Assembly (NCBI GenBank): GCA_014384345.1
Contig: JACNGB010000038.1
Location: 1-56,507 of the forward strand
Source of the DNA: Candidatus Thioglobus pontius
Lineage (GTDB): Bacteria; Pseudomonadota; Gammaproteobacteria; PS1; Pseudothioglobaceae
Reading direction: 5' to 3'
Length of the DNA stretch: 56,507 nucleotides
The notes under the pieces are model-generated. The model was given only the letters and a program-made list of their open reading frames with translations, had not been told where the DNA came from and searched no databases. Every line of letters begins with the position of its first letter. Position 1 is the first letter of the stretch. Positions 30,501 to 39,247 of the stretch are shown here, piece by piece. The translations under genes and the position numbers were made by a program.

Positions 30501-31180
30501 AATATGCCACCATACTTAATATATTCATCACGAGTAATAGGGTAGAACTTAACCCGATCACCCATGTTAAATTTGTTCAAGTTATCTGGATTATTAAGCG
30601 ATAAGTCTAATAAGGTTCGTCCAATAATATTCCAGCCACCTGATGAATCGGTTGGATAGACAGCGGTCTGTGAATCGGCAATACCAACACTACCTGCAGG
30701 AATTTTTATTCTTGGTGTGGCCAAACGTGGCGCTTGAATACAAGAATCAACCTCAGCTAAAAAAGCAAACACCGGACTAAAGCCAATCGCATGAACTAAA
30801 TATTCTTGCGAACTGTGAATGTCTACAAATGCCTCAAGTGTCAACTCTTTTTCAGCTAGTAGTCGCTCTAAATCAAGCCCAGTTTCAAACCCATAATAAA
30901 CCGGAATATGGATCAGCTCAGAGCGCTCAACAGCACTAGAAAAATCAAATCCACTCAACAAGCGCTCAACATCAGCTGCAAACTTAAGGTAATTGGTTTT
31001 ACCAAGGTTATAACTCACCAGCAATGAAGTGTAGGCCGGTGTTAAATCAATAATTAACTCAGAAAACTCAGTTTTTAAGGCATTTGCAAAATTTGTGATA
31101 TTTTTAGGCAAGCGAGCATCGATCTTATCGCCAAAATAAATAAGGATTGAATTTTCGCCTGCTAGGGTGATTTTATGCAT
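30497..31180 (-). CDS. pxpB: 5-oxoprolinase subunit B (KipI type)
   Basis: Partner of PxpC in 5-oxoproline hydrolysis. Recognised by G-E-N-S-I-L-I-Y-F-G-D near the N-terminus, the H-I-P-V-Y-Y-G strand, H-A-I-G-F-S-P-V-F-A-F-L and the C-terminal G-S-V-G-I-A-D-S-Q-T-A-V-Y-P segment with G-G-W-N-I-I-G-R-T. Length 227. It overlaps pxpA by eight bases and pxpC by four, so the three subunits are made from one message. Confidence 0.92.
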   Translation of the reverse strand: MHKITLAGENSILIYFGDKIDARLPKNITNFANALKTEFSELIIDLTPAYTSLLVSYNLGKTNYLKFAADVERLLSGFDFSSAVERSELIHIPVYYGFETGLDLERLLAEKELTLEAFVDIHSSQEYLVHAIGFSPVFAFLAEVDSCIQAPRLATPRIKIPAGSVGIADSQTAVYPTDSSGGWNIIGRTLLDLSLNNPDNLNKFNMGDRVKFYPITRDEYIKYGGIL

Positions 31181-31859
31181 GTTTAAGCACCTTTAACGCC
31201 TCAACAGAGGCTGGATTGTCACTATGAAAGCAAATTGTATCAATTTTTAGGCTTGTATCAGCTGAAAATCGCTGATATTGCTTAATAATGGCTTTCGGAT
31301 TATCCAAAACTGCCTCTGGTTCACCTCTAGCAATCATGCGCATACCTTTATAACCCCGATCGGCAAACACTTCGTGCAAAAATCCGTCATTGTTAAAATT
31401 TTCAAATTTTTTAAAATGCGCCTCATTGCCTGCTTGCACTATCAAAGCCAAATTTGGATCAGTCTCAGCAATTACACGGCACATCATCTCAAACACCAAC
31501 TGATTATGCGTCATATCATGATACAAAGCACCATGTGGTTTAATATATTCAAGCTTAGCACCTTGCTGATGACAAAGCGTTTGAAAATAAACCACCTGAT
31601 CATGAATCAAAATGTACAAATCCTCAGTACTTAAGTCATGACTAATTCGGCCAAAATTTGCCTTATCAGCATAGCTAGGATGAGCGCCAATTTTGACATT
31701 GTTTTGTTTCGCAAGTTGGATAGTGTTAACCATACTTTTATCATTACCCGCATGCCCACCACAAGCAATATTCGCCATGTCAATTAGTGGCATTACATCA
31801 GTATCAGGGTTAGGTGACAAGCATTCGCCTAAATCACAATTAATCAGCTTTTTATTCAC
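31173..31859 (-). CDS. pxpA: 5-oxoprolinase subunit A (LamB/YcsF family)
   Basis: Catalytic-type subunit of PxpABC. Hallmarks are N-C-D-L-G-E at the N-terminus, A-N-I-A-C-G-G-H-A-G-N, G-A-H-P-S-Y-A-D and Y-I-K-P-H-G-A-L-Y. Start codon is GTG (31859). At 228 residues it is a little shorter than the usual 240-250. It is divergent from the dUTPase gene across about 54 bases that contain TATAAT-like boxes. Confidence 0.92.
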   Translation of the reverse strand: MNKKLINCDLGECLSPNPDTDVMPLIDMANIACGGHAGNDKSMVNTIQLAKQNNVKIGAHPSYADKANFGRISHDLSTEDLYILIHDQVVYFQTLCHQQGAKLEYIKPHGALYHDMTHNQLVFEMMCRVIAETDPNLALIVQAGNEAHFKKFENFNNDGFLHEVFADRGYKGMRMIARGEPEAVLDNPKAIIKQYQRFSADTSLKIDTICFHSDNPASVEALKVLKHA

Positions 31860-31913
31860 ACTCGGTTGTATAATGTTTATCGATAAATTTCGTATTATTA
31901 TAAGGCTTTATTC

Positions 31914-32567
31914 ATGAATCAAATTAAGCAAATGTTTGAGTTGCAGCAACAACTTAATGATGCCACCAATGGTGAAATATGGACAGAAGGCGCCACCAAA
32001 GAAGGGCGTCAGATTTCCTGGTTGCGTTGTATTTACATGGAAGCAGCCGAAGCGATTGACTCCTTTAACTGGAAGCACTGGAAGGATATTGATGCCAAAC
32101 CTGATCTTGATAATGCCAAAGTAGAGTTGGTTGATATTTGGCATTTTCTAATGTCTGAAGCGATTCATTTTGGTGATGCAAGCTTTGCAGAAAGCTACAA
32201 CGATATGCAGGCTGAGCGTGATACTGATCCTGAAAAATTAGTGGAAATTTTAGAAAAAATGATTGCCACTGCAGCAAGTGCCAATGTTGACCAATCACAA
32301 AATTCTTTATACCAATTATTTGCCTTATTTTTTCAGGCCATTGCACACATGGAAATGGATGTGCCTGAGCTTTACAGGCGTTATGTTGTTAAAAACCAGC
32401 TGAATACCTTTAGACAAGATCATGGTTATAAAGAGGGTACTTACGTCAAAATCTGGGATGCAGTTGAAGACAATGTGGTTGCCTTTAATATCATGGATGA
32501 ACACCCTGACCTTACGCCAGATCAACTATATAAAAAACTAGAAGAAGAATACAAGCAAATCAATTAA
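31914..32567 (+). CDS. Dimeric (all-alpha) dUTPase
   Basis: Hydrolyses dUTP to dUMP, keeping uracil out of DNA. It belongs to the all-alpha NTP pyrophosphohydrolase superfamily (dUTPase_2): L-R-C-I-Y-M-E-A-A-E-A-I-D-S and F-N-W-K-H-W-K near residues 38-57, then D-L-D-N-A-K-V-E-L-V-D-I-W-H-F with the Mg2+-binding acids. Length 217. This is not the trimeric beta-sandwich Dut common in gammaproteobacteria. It lies upstream of, but is probably transcribed separately from, the toxin-antitoxin pair. Confidence 0.87.
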   Translation: MNQIKQMFELQQQLNDATNGEIWTEGATKEGRQISWLRCIYMEAAEAIDSFNWKHWKDIDAKPDLDNAKVELVDIWHFLMSEAIHFGDASFAESYNDMQAERDTDPEKLVEILEKMIATAASANVDQSQNSLYQLFALFFQAIAHMEMDVPELYRRYVVKNQLNTFRQDHGYKEGTYVKIWDAVEDNVVAFNIMDEHPDLTPDQLYKKLEEEYKQIN

Positions 32568-32576
32568 TTTTTACAC

Positions 32577-32604
32577 TTGTACATTAAACTGTACATGTTA
32601 TAAT
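32577..32604 (+). promoter_or_regulatory. yefM-yoeB promoter with twin TGTACA operator
   Basis: Two copies of TGTACA (32578-32583 and 32590-32595) lie 12 bases apart centre to centre. This is the core and spacing known for the E. coli YefM-YoeB operator. They overlap a promoter of form TTGTAC (32577-32582), 16 bases, TATAAT (32599-32604), so bound antitoxin would block the -35 region and spacer. A GGAG ribosome site follows at 32620-32623. Confidence 0.85.
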
Positions 32605-32631
32605 GACTCTAATTATTTCGGAGATTAGAGC

Positions 32632-32886
32632 ATGAGAACTGTTAATTTTACTGAGGCTAGAAATCACTTAAAAACTGTATTAGATCAAGTTGTTGAAGAT
32701 ACTGACTACACAGTAATTTCTCGTAGAGACACAGAGGATGCTGTCGTTATGTCGCTTAGTCAATTTAATGGCTGGATGGAGACCATGTATTTATTACGTA
32801 GCCCTGCCAATGCTAAACATCTTGCAGAATCTATCGCTCAAGTAGAAGCGGGCAAAGTTAAAGATCATCCGTTAATTGATGATTGA
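32632..32886 (+). CDS. yefM: YefM-type antitoxin (Phd/YefM family)
   Basis: Antitoxin and repressor of 84 residues. The N-terminal DNA-binding fold begins M-R-T-V-N-F-T-E-A-R-N-H-L and continues with V-I-S-R-R-D and V-V-M-S-L-S-Q-F-N; the C-terminal part should wrap the toxin. GGAG lies eight bases before the ATG. It overlaps yoeB by eight bases, the usual antitoxin-first order, and is preceded by a matching operator. Confidence 0.93.
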   Translation: MRTVNFTEARNHLKTVLDQVVEDTDYTVISRRDTEDAVVMSLSQFNGWMETMYLLRSPANAKHLAESIAQVEAGKVKDHPLIDD

Positions 32887-33142
32887 TGCGCTTACCTGGT
32901 CAGGCACAGCATGGGGTGATTATGTTTATTGGCAAACAAAAGATAAAAAAACTTTAAAACGCATCAATAAACTGATTACAGACACAATGCGACATCCTTT
33001 TGATGGTATAGGAAAACCCGAGCCTTTAAAAGGTAACTTATCTGGATTTTGGTCTAGAAGGATTGATGACGCTAATCGCTTGGTTTATAAAGTCAACAAC
33101 AATCAATTAATTATTATTTCTTGTCGATATCATTATGATTAA
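32879..33142 (+). CDS. yoeB: YoeB-type mRNA interferase toxin
   Basis: Ribosome-dependent endoribonuclease of the RelE superfamily, 87 residues. It follows E. coli YoeB closely: [22 protein letters not shown], and the C-terminal catalytic C-R-Y-H-Y. It looks intact. A TTG one codon earlier is in frame but the ATG at 32879 is preferred. Its last eight bases overlap the selD start, leaving no room for a separate selD promoter in between. Confidence 0.93.
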   Translation: MIDALTWSGTAWGDYVYWQTKDKKTLKRINKLITDTMRHPFDGIGKPEPLKGNLSGFWSRRIDDANRLVYKVNNNQLIIISCRYHYD

Positions 33143-34169
33143 ATTAACTGAATATAGTCACGGCCAAGGTTGTGGCTGCAAGATTTCACCCAAAGTTTTA
33201 GATACAATTCTAGAGTCATCATTGGATGAATTTAAAGATCCAAATTTATTAGTTGGTAACGCCTCACGTGATGATGCCGCTGTGTACGATTTAGGCAATG
33301 GTGAGGCGGTCATATCTACCACAGATTTTTTTATGCCAATTGTGGATGATCCATTCACTTTTGGTCGTATTGCTGCCACGAATGCCATTAGTGATATTTA
33401 CGCCATGGGTGGCTCGCCAATCATGGCTATTGCCATCTTTGGCTGGCCGCTGGATAAACTCCCGCCCGAAGTTGGACAACAGGTTATTGAAGGCGGACGC
33501 AGTGTTTGTGCTGATGCTGGCATTGCTTTAGCAGGTGGACACAGTATTGATGCACCAGAGCCGATTTTTGGCTTGGCAGTCACTGGTCGAGTGGCTATTA
33601 AACATCTTAAAGAAAACTCTAAGGCGCAAGTGGGGGATAAGATTTATTTAACCAAACCGCTAGGCATTGGTATTCTGACCACGGCGCAAAAACAAAAAAA
33701 GATCACCCCTGAAGATGAACAACGCGCGATTGAAACCATGTGTCAGTTAAATGATATTGGCGCTAAATTGGCGACTATTGATGGTGTTAACGCTATTACC
33801 GATGTAACGGGTTTTGGCCTGGGCGGACATTTGGTTGAAGTATGCCAAGGCTCAAACGTATCAGCAGCGGTTAATTATTCAGCAGTGCCAACACTGCCAA
33901 ACATTCAAAGCTATTTAGCCAACGGTTGTTCGCCAGGCGGAGCACAGCGAAATTTTGACAGTTATGGTCAACACCTAAGTAGCATGAGTGACGAAGTTCA
34001 GTCTATTATTTGCGACCCACAAACCAGTGGCGGCTTGTTGATTATGGTAAGCAGTGAGGCGCAAGCATCGTTTGAGAAGATGATGCAATCAGCTGGCTTT
34101 AACGCAAGTGCCATCGGCGAAATTCTACCATCAAATAACAACACAGCAATTATCACCATCAATGAGTAA
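33135..34169 (+). CDS. selD: Selenide, water dikinase (selenophosphate synthetase)
   Basis: Makes selenophosphate from selenide and ATP. The catalytic region S-H-G-Q-G-C-G-C-K places the active cysteine at 13 and the essential lysine at 16; cysteine, not selenocysteine, is encoded. Gly-rich and Asp motifs of the PurM-like fold ([27 protein letters not shown]) are complete. Length 344. It overlaps yoeB upstream and mnmH downstream by eight bases each. Confidence 0.95.
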   Translation: MIKLTEYSHGQGCGCKISPKVLDTILESSLDEFKDPNLLVGNASRDDAAVYDLGNGEAVISTTDFFMPIVDDPFTFGRIAATNAISDIYAMGGSPIMAIAIFGWPLDKLPPEVGQQVIEGGRSVCADAGIALAGGHSIDAPEPIFGLAVTGRVAIKHLKENSKAQVGDKIYLTKPLGIGILTTAQKQKKITPEDEQRAIETMCQLNDIGAKLATIDGVNAITDVTGFGLGGHLVEVCQGSNVSAAVNYSAVPTLPNIQSYLANGCSPGGAQRNFDSYGQHLSSMSDEVQSIICDPQTSGGLLIMVSSEAQASFEKMMQSAGFNASAIGEILPSNNNTAIITINE

Positions 34170-35262
34170 CCCACTCACTCAAATTGAGGATTTTCGCACG
34201 CTAGTTACCAGTGACACGCCAATGTTTGATACGCGTGCACCAGTTGAGTTTGCACAAGGTGCCTTTCCGCATACGCTCAGCTTGCCACTAATGGGCGACA
34301 AAGAGCGTGAATTGGTTGGCACGTGTTATAAAGAGCAAGGTCAAGACGAGGCTATTAAATTAGGCCATGAATTAGTCCAAGGAAATATCAAACAATCGCG
34401 AATTAAAGCTTGGACTGAATTTGTTAAAAATAACCCAAATGGTGCTTTGTATTGTTTTCGAGGTGGGCTACGCAGTCAAATTACCCAACAGTGGATTTAC
34501 GAGGCAACCGGCATAGACTATCCACGACTCAAAGGCGGCTATAAAGCGCTACGTCGCTATTTGATTGACGAAACTGATCGCATCATGGAAAGCATCACTC
34601 CGATTGTTATTGGCGGACAAACAGGTTGTGGAAAAACCCTGTTATTAGATAGCATCACACCAATGATTGATTTAGAAGGGCTGGCCAACCACCGAGGCTC
34701 GGCATTTGGTAACACCACAACGGCGCAACCTACCCAAATCGCCTTTGAAAATGAATTGGCCGTTGAACTTATTAAAAAACAAGACTACAGACATTTAATC
34801 TTTGAAGATGAAGGCGCAAACGTGGGTACTGTGCATATTCCTGAGTGCGTTAAACGTAAAACTGCCCAAGCGAACTTGATACTACTAGAAGCCAGCACAC
34901 AAGAGCGAATCAGTGTCAGCATGGATGCCTATGTGATTAATATGTATGCAGATTTTATCAACCAAGATGCTGAAAATGGCTTTAATAATTTTGCCAATTA
35001 TTGGCTCAACAGTCTTGAGAAAATCCAAAAAAGACTAGGATTAGAGCGCTACAAAGTTATGAAATTGAGCGTTGAACAAGCCCTAAAAACCCAGCAAACA
35101 ACAAACAGTTTTGATGGATTTTTGCCGATTGTAGAATCACTGCTGGTTGACTATTACGACCCAATGTATAACTATCAAATTCAAAAGAAGTTGGATCGTG
35201 TTGTGTTTAAGGGTAGTCGATCAGAGGTATCAGACTATATTGACGATCTAGCTATTTCTTGA
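34162..35262 (+). CDS. mnmH: tRNA 2-selenouridine synthase
   Basis: Replaces sulfur with selenium at the wobble 2-thiouridine of certain tRNAs, using the product of SelD. An N-terminal rhodanese domain carries C98 in Y-C-F-R-G-G, and a P-loop domain follows with GQTGCGKT (152-159). The frame extends to 34108, but the ATG at 34162 fits the family (366 residues). The adjacent selD supports a selenouridine pathway; no selA or selB is in the window. Confidence 0.93.
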   Translation: MSNPLTQIEDFRTLVTSDTPMFDTRAPVEFAQGAFPHTLSLPLMGDKERELVGTCYKEQGQDEAIKLGHELVQGNIKQSRIKAWTEFVKNNPNGALYCFRGGLRSQITQQWIYEATGIDYPRLKGGYKALRRYLIDETDRIMESITPIVIGGQTGCGKTLLLDSITPMIDLEGLANHRGSAFGNTTTAQPTQIAFENELAVELIKKQDYRHLIFEDEGANVGTVHIPECVKRKTAQANLILLEASTQERISVSMDAYVINMYADFINQDAENGFNNFANYWLNSLEKIQKRLGLERYKVMKLSVEQALKTQQTTNSFDGFLPIVESLLVDYYDPMYNYQIQKKLDRVVFKGSRSEVSDYIDDLAIS

Positions 35263-35514
35263 GCCAATTTTAATATCAGTGATCGGCTTAGCTTGACACG
35301 CTAAAATCTCGCCCTGAGACAAGGGCACCAAACAATCCTGATGTATCACATCACCTTTTAACAACTGCAATACACAAGAGCCGCAATGGCCTTGACGACA
35401 TGAATAATTGATCAGCACATTGTGTGCTTCAAGTTCGGTTAGGATTGATTGCTCGCCATACACATATAGCGATTCTGTTTTACCGTTTATATTATCAACT
35501 TCAATCCTAAACAT
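35248..35514 (-). CDS. yfaE: 2Fe-2S ferredoxin (YfaE type, ribonucleotide reductase maintenance)
   Basis: Plant-type ferredoxin of 88 residues with cluster cysteines C39, C44, C47 and C73. In E. coli the equivalent protein follows nrdAB and supplies electrons to build or repair the NrdB di-iron tyrosyl-radical cofactor. The same order nrdA-nrdB-ferredoxin is seen here, nine bases after nrdB. Its 3' end overlaps the converging mnmH by 15 bases. Confidence 0.9.
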   Translation of the reverse strand: MFRIEVDNINGKTESLYVYGEQSILTELEAHNVLINYSCRQGHCGSCVLQLLKGDVIHQDCLVPLSQGEILACQAKPITDIKIGSRNS

Positions 35515-35523
35515 GGTGTCAAA

Positions 35524-36660
35524 CTACAGCTTAAACTCTCCAAAGTCTGAATCAGATTCATCCAAGGTGTTGTCAATCGCACTCACCAAATAAGAGGTGA
35601 TTTCAGTTTCTTGAGGAGCCACTTGAACATTGTCAGAATCTAGCCAATGATTAATCCATGGCAGTGAGTTAGAGCGCTCTTCAAATAACGGCTTAAGGCC
35701 GATGGCAGTCATGCGAATGTTGGTGATGTATTCAAGGTATTGTTTAAGAATTTCAGCATTTAGACCAATCATAGAGCCGTCTCTAAACAAGTATTCGGCC
35801 CAATTTTTCTCCTGTTCGCAAGCCTCTTTAAACATCTGAATAACCTCTTCTTCGCACTCAGCAGCAATACTAGCCATCTCTGGATCATCCTTGCCATCAC
35901 GAATAAGATTAATCATATGCTGGGTGCCAGTTAAATGCAACGCCTCATCCCTAGCAATCATCTTAATAATTTTGGCATTACCCTCCATTACCTTGCGCTC
36001 AGCAAAGGCGAACGAACAAGCAAATGACACATAAAAACGCACAGCCTCGAGGATGTTGACCGACATAATAGTTAGATATAATTTACGCTTTAAGCACTTA
36101 AGATCAATGGTAGTTTGCTCGCCATTCAGGTCATGCGTACCTTCACCATGAAGCAAATAGGCCTGAGAGAATTTGATCAATTCGTCATAGTGCTTAGAAA
36201 CACTCTCAGCACGCTCAATGATTTGCTCGGTCTTCATAATGTCATCAAACACGGCACCCGGCTCATTCACAATAGCGCGAATAATATGGGTGTACGAGCG
36301 CGAATGAATGGTTTCTGAAAAGCTCCAAGTTTCAATCCAGTTTTCTAGCTCTGGTAAAGAGACAATGGGTAAAAAAGCAATGTTAGGGCTACGACCTTGC
36401 ACCGAATCTAACAAAATCTGATACTGCAGATTTGATAAGAAAATATGCTTTTCATTAGGCAATAGTTTGGCAAAATCCATCTTATCTTTAGAGACATCAA
36501 TCTCTTCTGGGCGCCAGAAAAACGACAATTGCTTTTCTGTTAATTTCTCAAACATTTCAAATTTTTGCTTGTCGAAACGCGCTACGTTAACCGTATCGCC
36601 AAAAAACATTGGCTGAGTTAAGGTATCAACAATTTTTTTACTAAAAATAGAATATGACAT
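35524..36660 (-). CDS. nrdB: Class Ia ribonucleoside-diphosphate reductase, beta subunit
   Basis: Holds the di-iron tyrosyl radical for deoxyribonucleotide synthesis. Ligands and radical line up with E. coli NrdB with an offset of one: D85, E116, H119 and radical Y123 (E-T-I-H-S-R-S-Y). The C-terminal tail F-G-E-F-K-L should bind the alpha subunit. Length 378. A strong AGGGAG site lies just upstream; it is co-transcribed with nrdA, nine bases away. Confidence 0.96.
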   Translation of the reverse strand: MSYSIFSKKIVDTLTQPMFFGDTVNVARFDKQKFEMFEKLTEKQLSFFWRPEEIDVSKDKMDFAKLLPNEKHIFLSNLQYQILLDSVQGRSPNIAFLPIVSLPELENWIETWSFSETIHSRSYTHIIRAIVNEPGAVFDDIMKTEQIIERAESVSKHYDELIKFSQAYLLHGEGTHDLNGEQTTIDLKCLKRKLYLTIMSVNILEAVRFYVSFACSFAFAERKVMEGNAKIIKMIARDEALHLTGTQHMINLIRDGKDDPEMASIAAECEEEVIQMFKEACEQEKNWAEYLFRDGSMIGLNAEILKQYLEYITNIRMTAIGLKPLFEERSNSLPWINHWLDSDNVQVAPQETEITSYLVSAIDNTLDESDSDFGEFKL

Positions 36661-36669
36661 AATAACTCC

Positions 36670-38946
36670 CTATAATTTACAAACGCCGTCAGCACAGGCA
36701 TTATCATCTTCTTTTTCAAGCATATCGTCACCGCCACCATCACGTGTTGTATGATAATAAAGCGTCTTAACACCGTATTTATAAGCCTTCAATAGATCCA
36801 TTAAGAACAATTTCATCGGCACTCGATTGCCTTCAAATAATGACGGGTCGTAATGTGTATTGGTACTGATTGACTGATCAACAAACTTTTGCATAATCGC
36901 ACATAACTGCAAATAGCCGTCATTATCTTTAATATCCCAAAGCAACTCGTACTTATCTTTAAGTTGCTGATAATCAGGCACAATTTGTTTAAGGATGCCG
37001 TCTTTTGATTGCTTGATTGACACAAAGCCACGAGGTGGCTCAATACCATTCGTAGAGTTAGATATTTGTGAAGAGCTTTCACAAGGCATCAGTGCCGTTA
37101 AGGTAGAATTTCTTAGACCTGTTGTCTTGATATCGCCACGCAACTTTTCCCAATCTAGCTTTAATTCACAACCGCAAAAATCATCTACATCTTTTTTATA
37201 GGTGTCAATTGGCAGAATTCCTTGTGCGTATTGAGTTTCGCCAAATGAAGGACAAGCGCCTTTTTCATTCGCCAAAATATTGGAGGCTTTTAATGAGTAA
37301 TACTGCAAAGCTTCAAAAGTTTGGTGAATAAGCCCATTACCCGAACCATCAGAATATTTAGCGTTATTCTTAGCTAAGTAATAAGCCACGTTAGTTACAC
37401 CAATACCCAGCGTTCGACGATTCATGCTCGCCAACTCTGCCGCTTTAATAGGGTAGTCTTGATAATCTAATAAAGAATCCAGCGCACGCACAATAATATC
37501 AGTCACATCTTCAAGCTCGTCCAAAGAGTCTAGTGCACCAAGATTAACCGCAGACAAGGTACATAGAGCCACCTCACCATTTTCATCCTGGACAGAATGC
37601 AGTGGCTTAGTTGGCAGGGTAATTTCCATGCACAAGTTTGATTGTCGAACTGGGGCCACTTTAGGGTCAAAAGCACCATGCGTATTACAATGATCAACAT
37701 TTTGCAGATAAATACGCCCTGTATTGGCTCGCTCCTGCATAAATTTGGCAAACAAATCTCTAGCTTTAATGGTTTGCTTACGAATCAACTCATCTTGCTC
37801 GTATAGCTCGTATAAGCGCTTAAATTCAGCCTGGTCTTCAAAAAATGCATCATACAAGCCAGGCACATCATGAGGGGAAAATAAAGTAATATTGCCATCA
37901 GCTAAAAATCGCTGATACATCAAACCATTAAACTGTACGCCATAGTCTAGATGGCGAATTCTATTCTCATCCGTACCGGTGTTATTCTTAAGCACCAATA
38001 AGCTTTCCACCTCAAGATGCCATAATGGATAGAACAGGGTGGCTGCACCACCACGAACGCCGCCTTGAGAGCAAGATTTAACCGCCGTATGAAAATGCTT
38101 ATAAAAAGGAATACAGCCCGTATGCGTAGCCTCACCATTGCGAATAGGACTGCCAATTGCACGAATGCGCCCTGCATTCACACCAATACCAGCGCGCTGC
38201 GATACATATTTAACAATGGCGCCAGCCGCTGCACTAATGGAATCAAGATCATCGTCTGCTTCAATTAACACACAAGACGAAAACTGACGAGTTGGTGTAC
38301 GCACACCCGCCATAATTGGTGTTGGTAATGAAATTTTAAAATTCGACACACCATCATAAAAACGCTTAACAATTGACATACGCGCTTGAGTCTCGTACTC
38401 TTGAAATAAGCACATACCCACCAACATGTACAACTGTTGCGGGGATTCATAAATATCGCCAGTGACACGGTTTTGAACCAAATACTTGCCTTCTAATTGC
38501 TTAACAGCAGCGTAAGAAAACTTCATATCACGCCAATGATCAATATACCCATCAAGCTCTTCAATTTCAGCTTGTGTGTATTTATCTAAAATATCTTTGT
38601 CGTAAATCCCTAAATCGGTAAATTTTTGAATATGCTCAAAAAGCGCAGGGGGTGTAAATGATTTAAAGGCTTTTTTACGCAAATGAAAAATGGCCAAACG
38701 CGCTGCCAAATATTGATAATCTGGCGCATCAGTTGAAATTAAATCTGCCGCTGATTTGATAATCGTTTCGTGAATATCTTCGGTCTTAATACCGTCAAAA
38801 AAAGCCAATTGTGCATTGATCTCAACTTGAGAAACACTAACCCCTTCTAAGTCTTGAGAAGCCCAGTGCACAACGCGATGAATTTTCTCCATATCAATCG
38901 GCTCTTGTTGGCCGTTACGCTTGGTGACTTTAATATTTTGATCCAT
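36670..38946 (-). CDS. nrdA: Class Ia ribonucleoside-diphosphate reductase, alpha subunit
   Basis: Catalytic subunit, 758 residues. An N-terminal ATP cone (K-R-N-G-Q-Q-E-P) gives overall allosteric control. The radical-chain and active-site regions are intact (S-S-C-V-L-I-E, N-L-C-M-E-I-T-L-P, and a Tyr pair near the end, K-T-L-Y-Y-H-T-T-R). The C-terminal redox pair is C-A-D-G-V-C with the normal spacing. A very strong ribosome site (GGGGGAGG) precedes the ATG. Two NrdR boxes lie upstream. Confidence 0.96.
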   Translation of the reverse strand: MDQNIKVTKRNGQQEPIDMEKIHRVVHWASQDLEGVSVSQVEINAQLAFFDGIKTEDIHETIIKSAADLISTDAPDYQYLAARLAIFHLRKKAFKSFTPPALFEHIQKFTDLGIYDKDILDKYTQAEIEELDGYIDHWRDMKFSYAAVKQLEGKYLVQNRVTGDIYESPQQLYMLVGMCLFQEYETQARMSIVKRFYDGVSNFKISLPTPIMAGVRTPTRQFSSCVLIEADDDLDSISAAAGAIVKYVSQRAGIGVNAGRIRAIGSPIRNGEATHTGCIPFYKHFHTAVKSCSQGGVRGGAATLFYPLWHLEVESLLVLKNNTGTDENRIRHLDYGVQFNGLMYQRFLADGNITLFSPHDVPGLYDAFFEDQAEFKRLYELYEQDELIRKQTIKARDLFAKFMQERANTGRIYLQNVDHCNTHGAFDPKVAPVRQSNLCMEITLPTKPLHSVQDENGEVALCTLSAVNLGALDSLDELEDVTDIIVRALDSLLDYQDYPIKAAELASMNRRTLGIGVTNVAYYLAKNNAKYSDGSGNGLIHQTFEALQYYSLKASNILANEKGACPSFGETQYAQGILPIDTYKKDVDDFCGCELKLDWEKLRGDIKTTGLRNSTLTALMPCESSSQISNSTNGIEPPRGFVSIKQSKDGILKQIVPDYQQLKDKYELLWDIKDNDGYLQLCAIMQKFVDQSISTNTHYDPSLFEGNRVPMKLFLMDLLKAYKYGVKTLYYHTTRDGGGDDMLEKEDDNACADGVCKL

Positions 38947-38965
38947 ATCCTCCCCCGAGTGAGAA

Positions 38966-39012
38966 ACACTATATATAGTGTTATTTAATTTAACTGCAAC
39001 TAAATATAGTGT
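38966..39012 (-). promoter_or_regulatory. Two NrdR boxes
   Basis: A perfect 16-base palindrome ACACTATATATAGTGT (38966-38981) matches the NrdR box. A second, weaker copy (38997-39012, about 13 of 16 positions) lies 31 bases away, the three-turn spacing typical of tandem NrdR boxes. The second box overlaps the -10 of the nrdA promoter, so binding should repress nrdA-nrdB-yfaE when dATP is high. Confidence 0.9.
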
Positions 39013-39031
39013 GTTTCATGGTATTTTGCAA
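39003..39031 (-). promoter_or_regulatory. nrdA: nrdA promoter
   Basis: On the reverse strand TTGCAA (39026-39031), a 17-base spacer and TATATT (39003-39008) form a good sigma-70-type promoter. It reads into nrdA after a leader of about 50 bases that includes the perfect NrdR box. Confidence 0.75.
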
Positions 39032-39247
39032 GGGGTGAAAATTCAGAAATTACACCAAAATCGCCACATAGTTTGCTACCAAAGGGATTGCGAGAATGAA
39101 AAAAAATTAAAATAATTTAAGGGGTTTTTTAAGCCAAAATATTAGTAATTTATGATGCGATTATATTACTTATTTTTAATAAAAAGCGTAAGGCGCACTG
39201 CAACAAGATTTCAGAAAAAATCAATTTAAAATAACCTTAAAAAAAGA
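39032..39247. other. AT-rich intergenic stretch without a recognised gene
   Basis: With the nrdA leader and promoter this makes a gap of about 300 bases between nrdA and the ferredoxin-reductase gene. I see no convincing reading frame, RNA gene or terminator hairpin. A 25-codon forward frame near 39150 lacks a ribosome site. Confidence 0.5.

Noticed and set aside
31278-31634. 118-codon frame opposite pxpA.
   Set aside because: pxpA is clearly the real gene; the opposite frame has no motif or ribosome site.
33135-33190. Possible selenocysteine in SelD.
   Set aside because: The active-site codon encodes Cys13 and there is no in-frame TGA.
39150-39227. Possible 25-codon forward frame beginning M-M-R-L-Y-Y.
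   Set aside because: No ribosome site, no neighbour in the same direction and no terminator; unlike the 25-codon frame near 47.7 kb.
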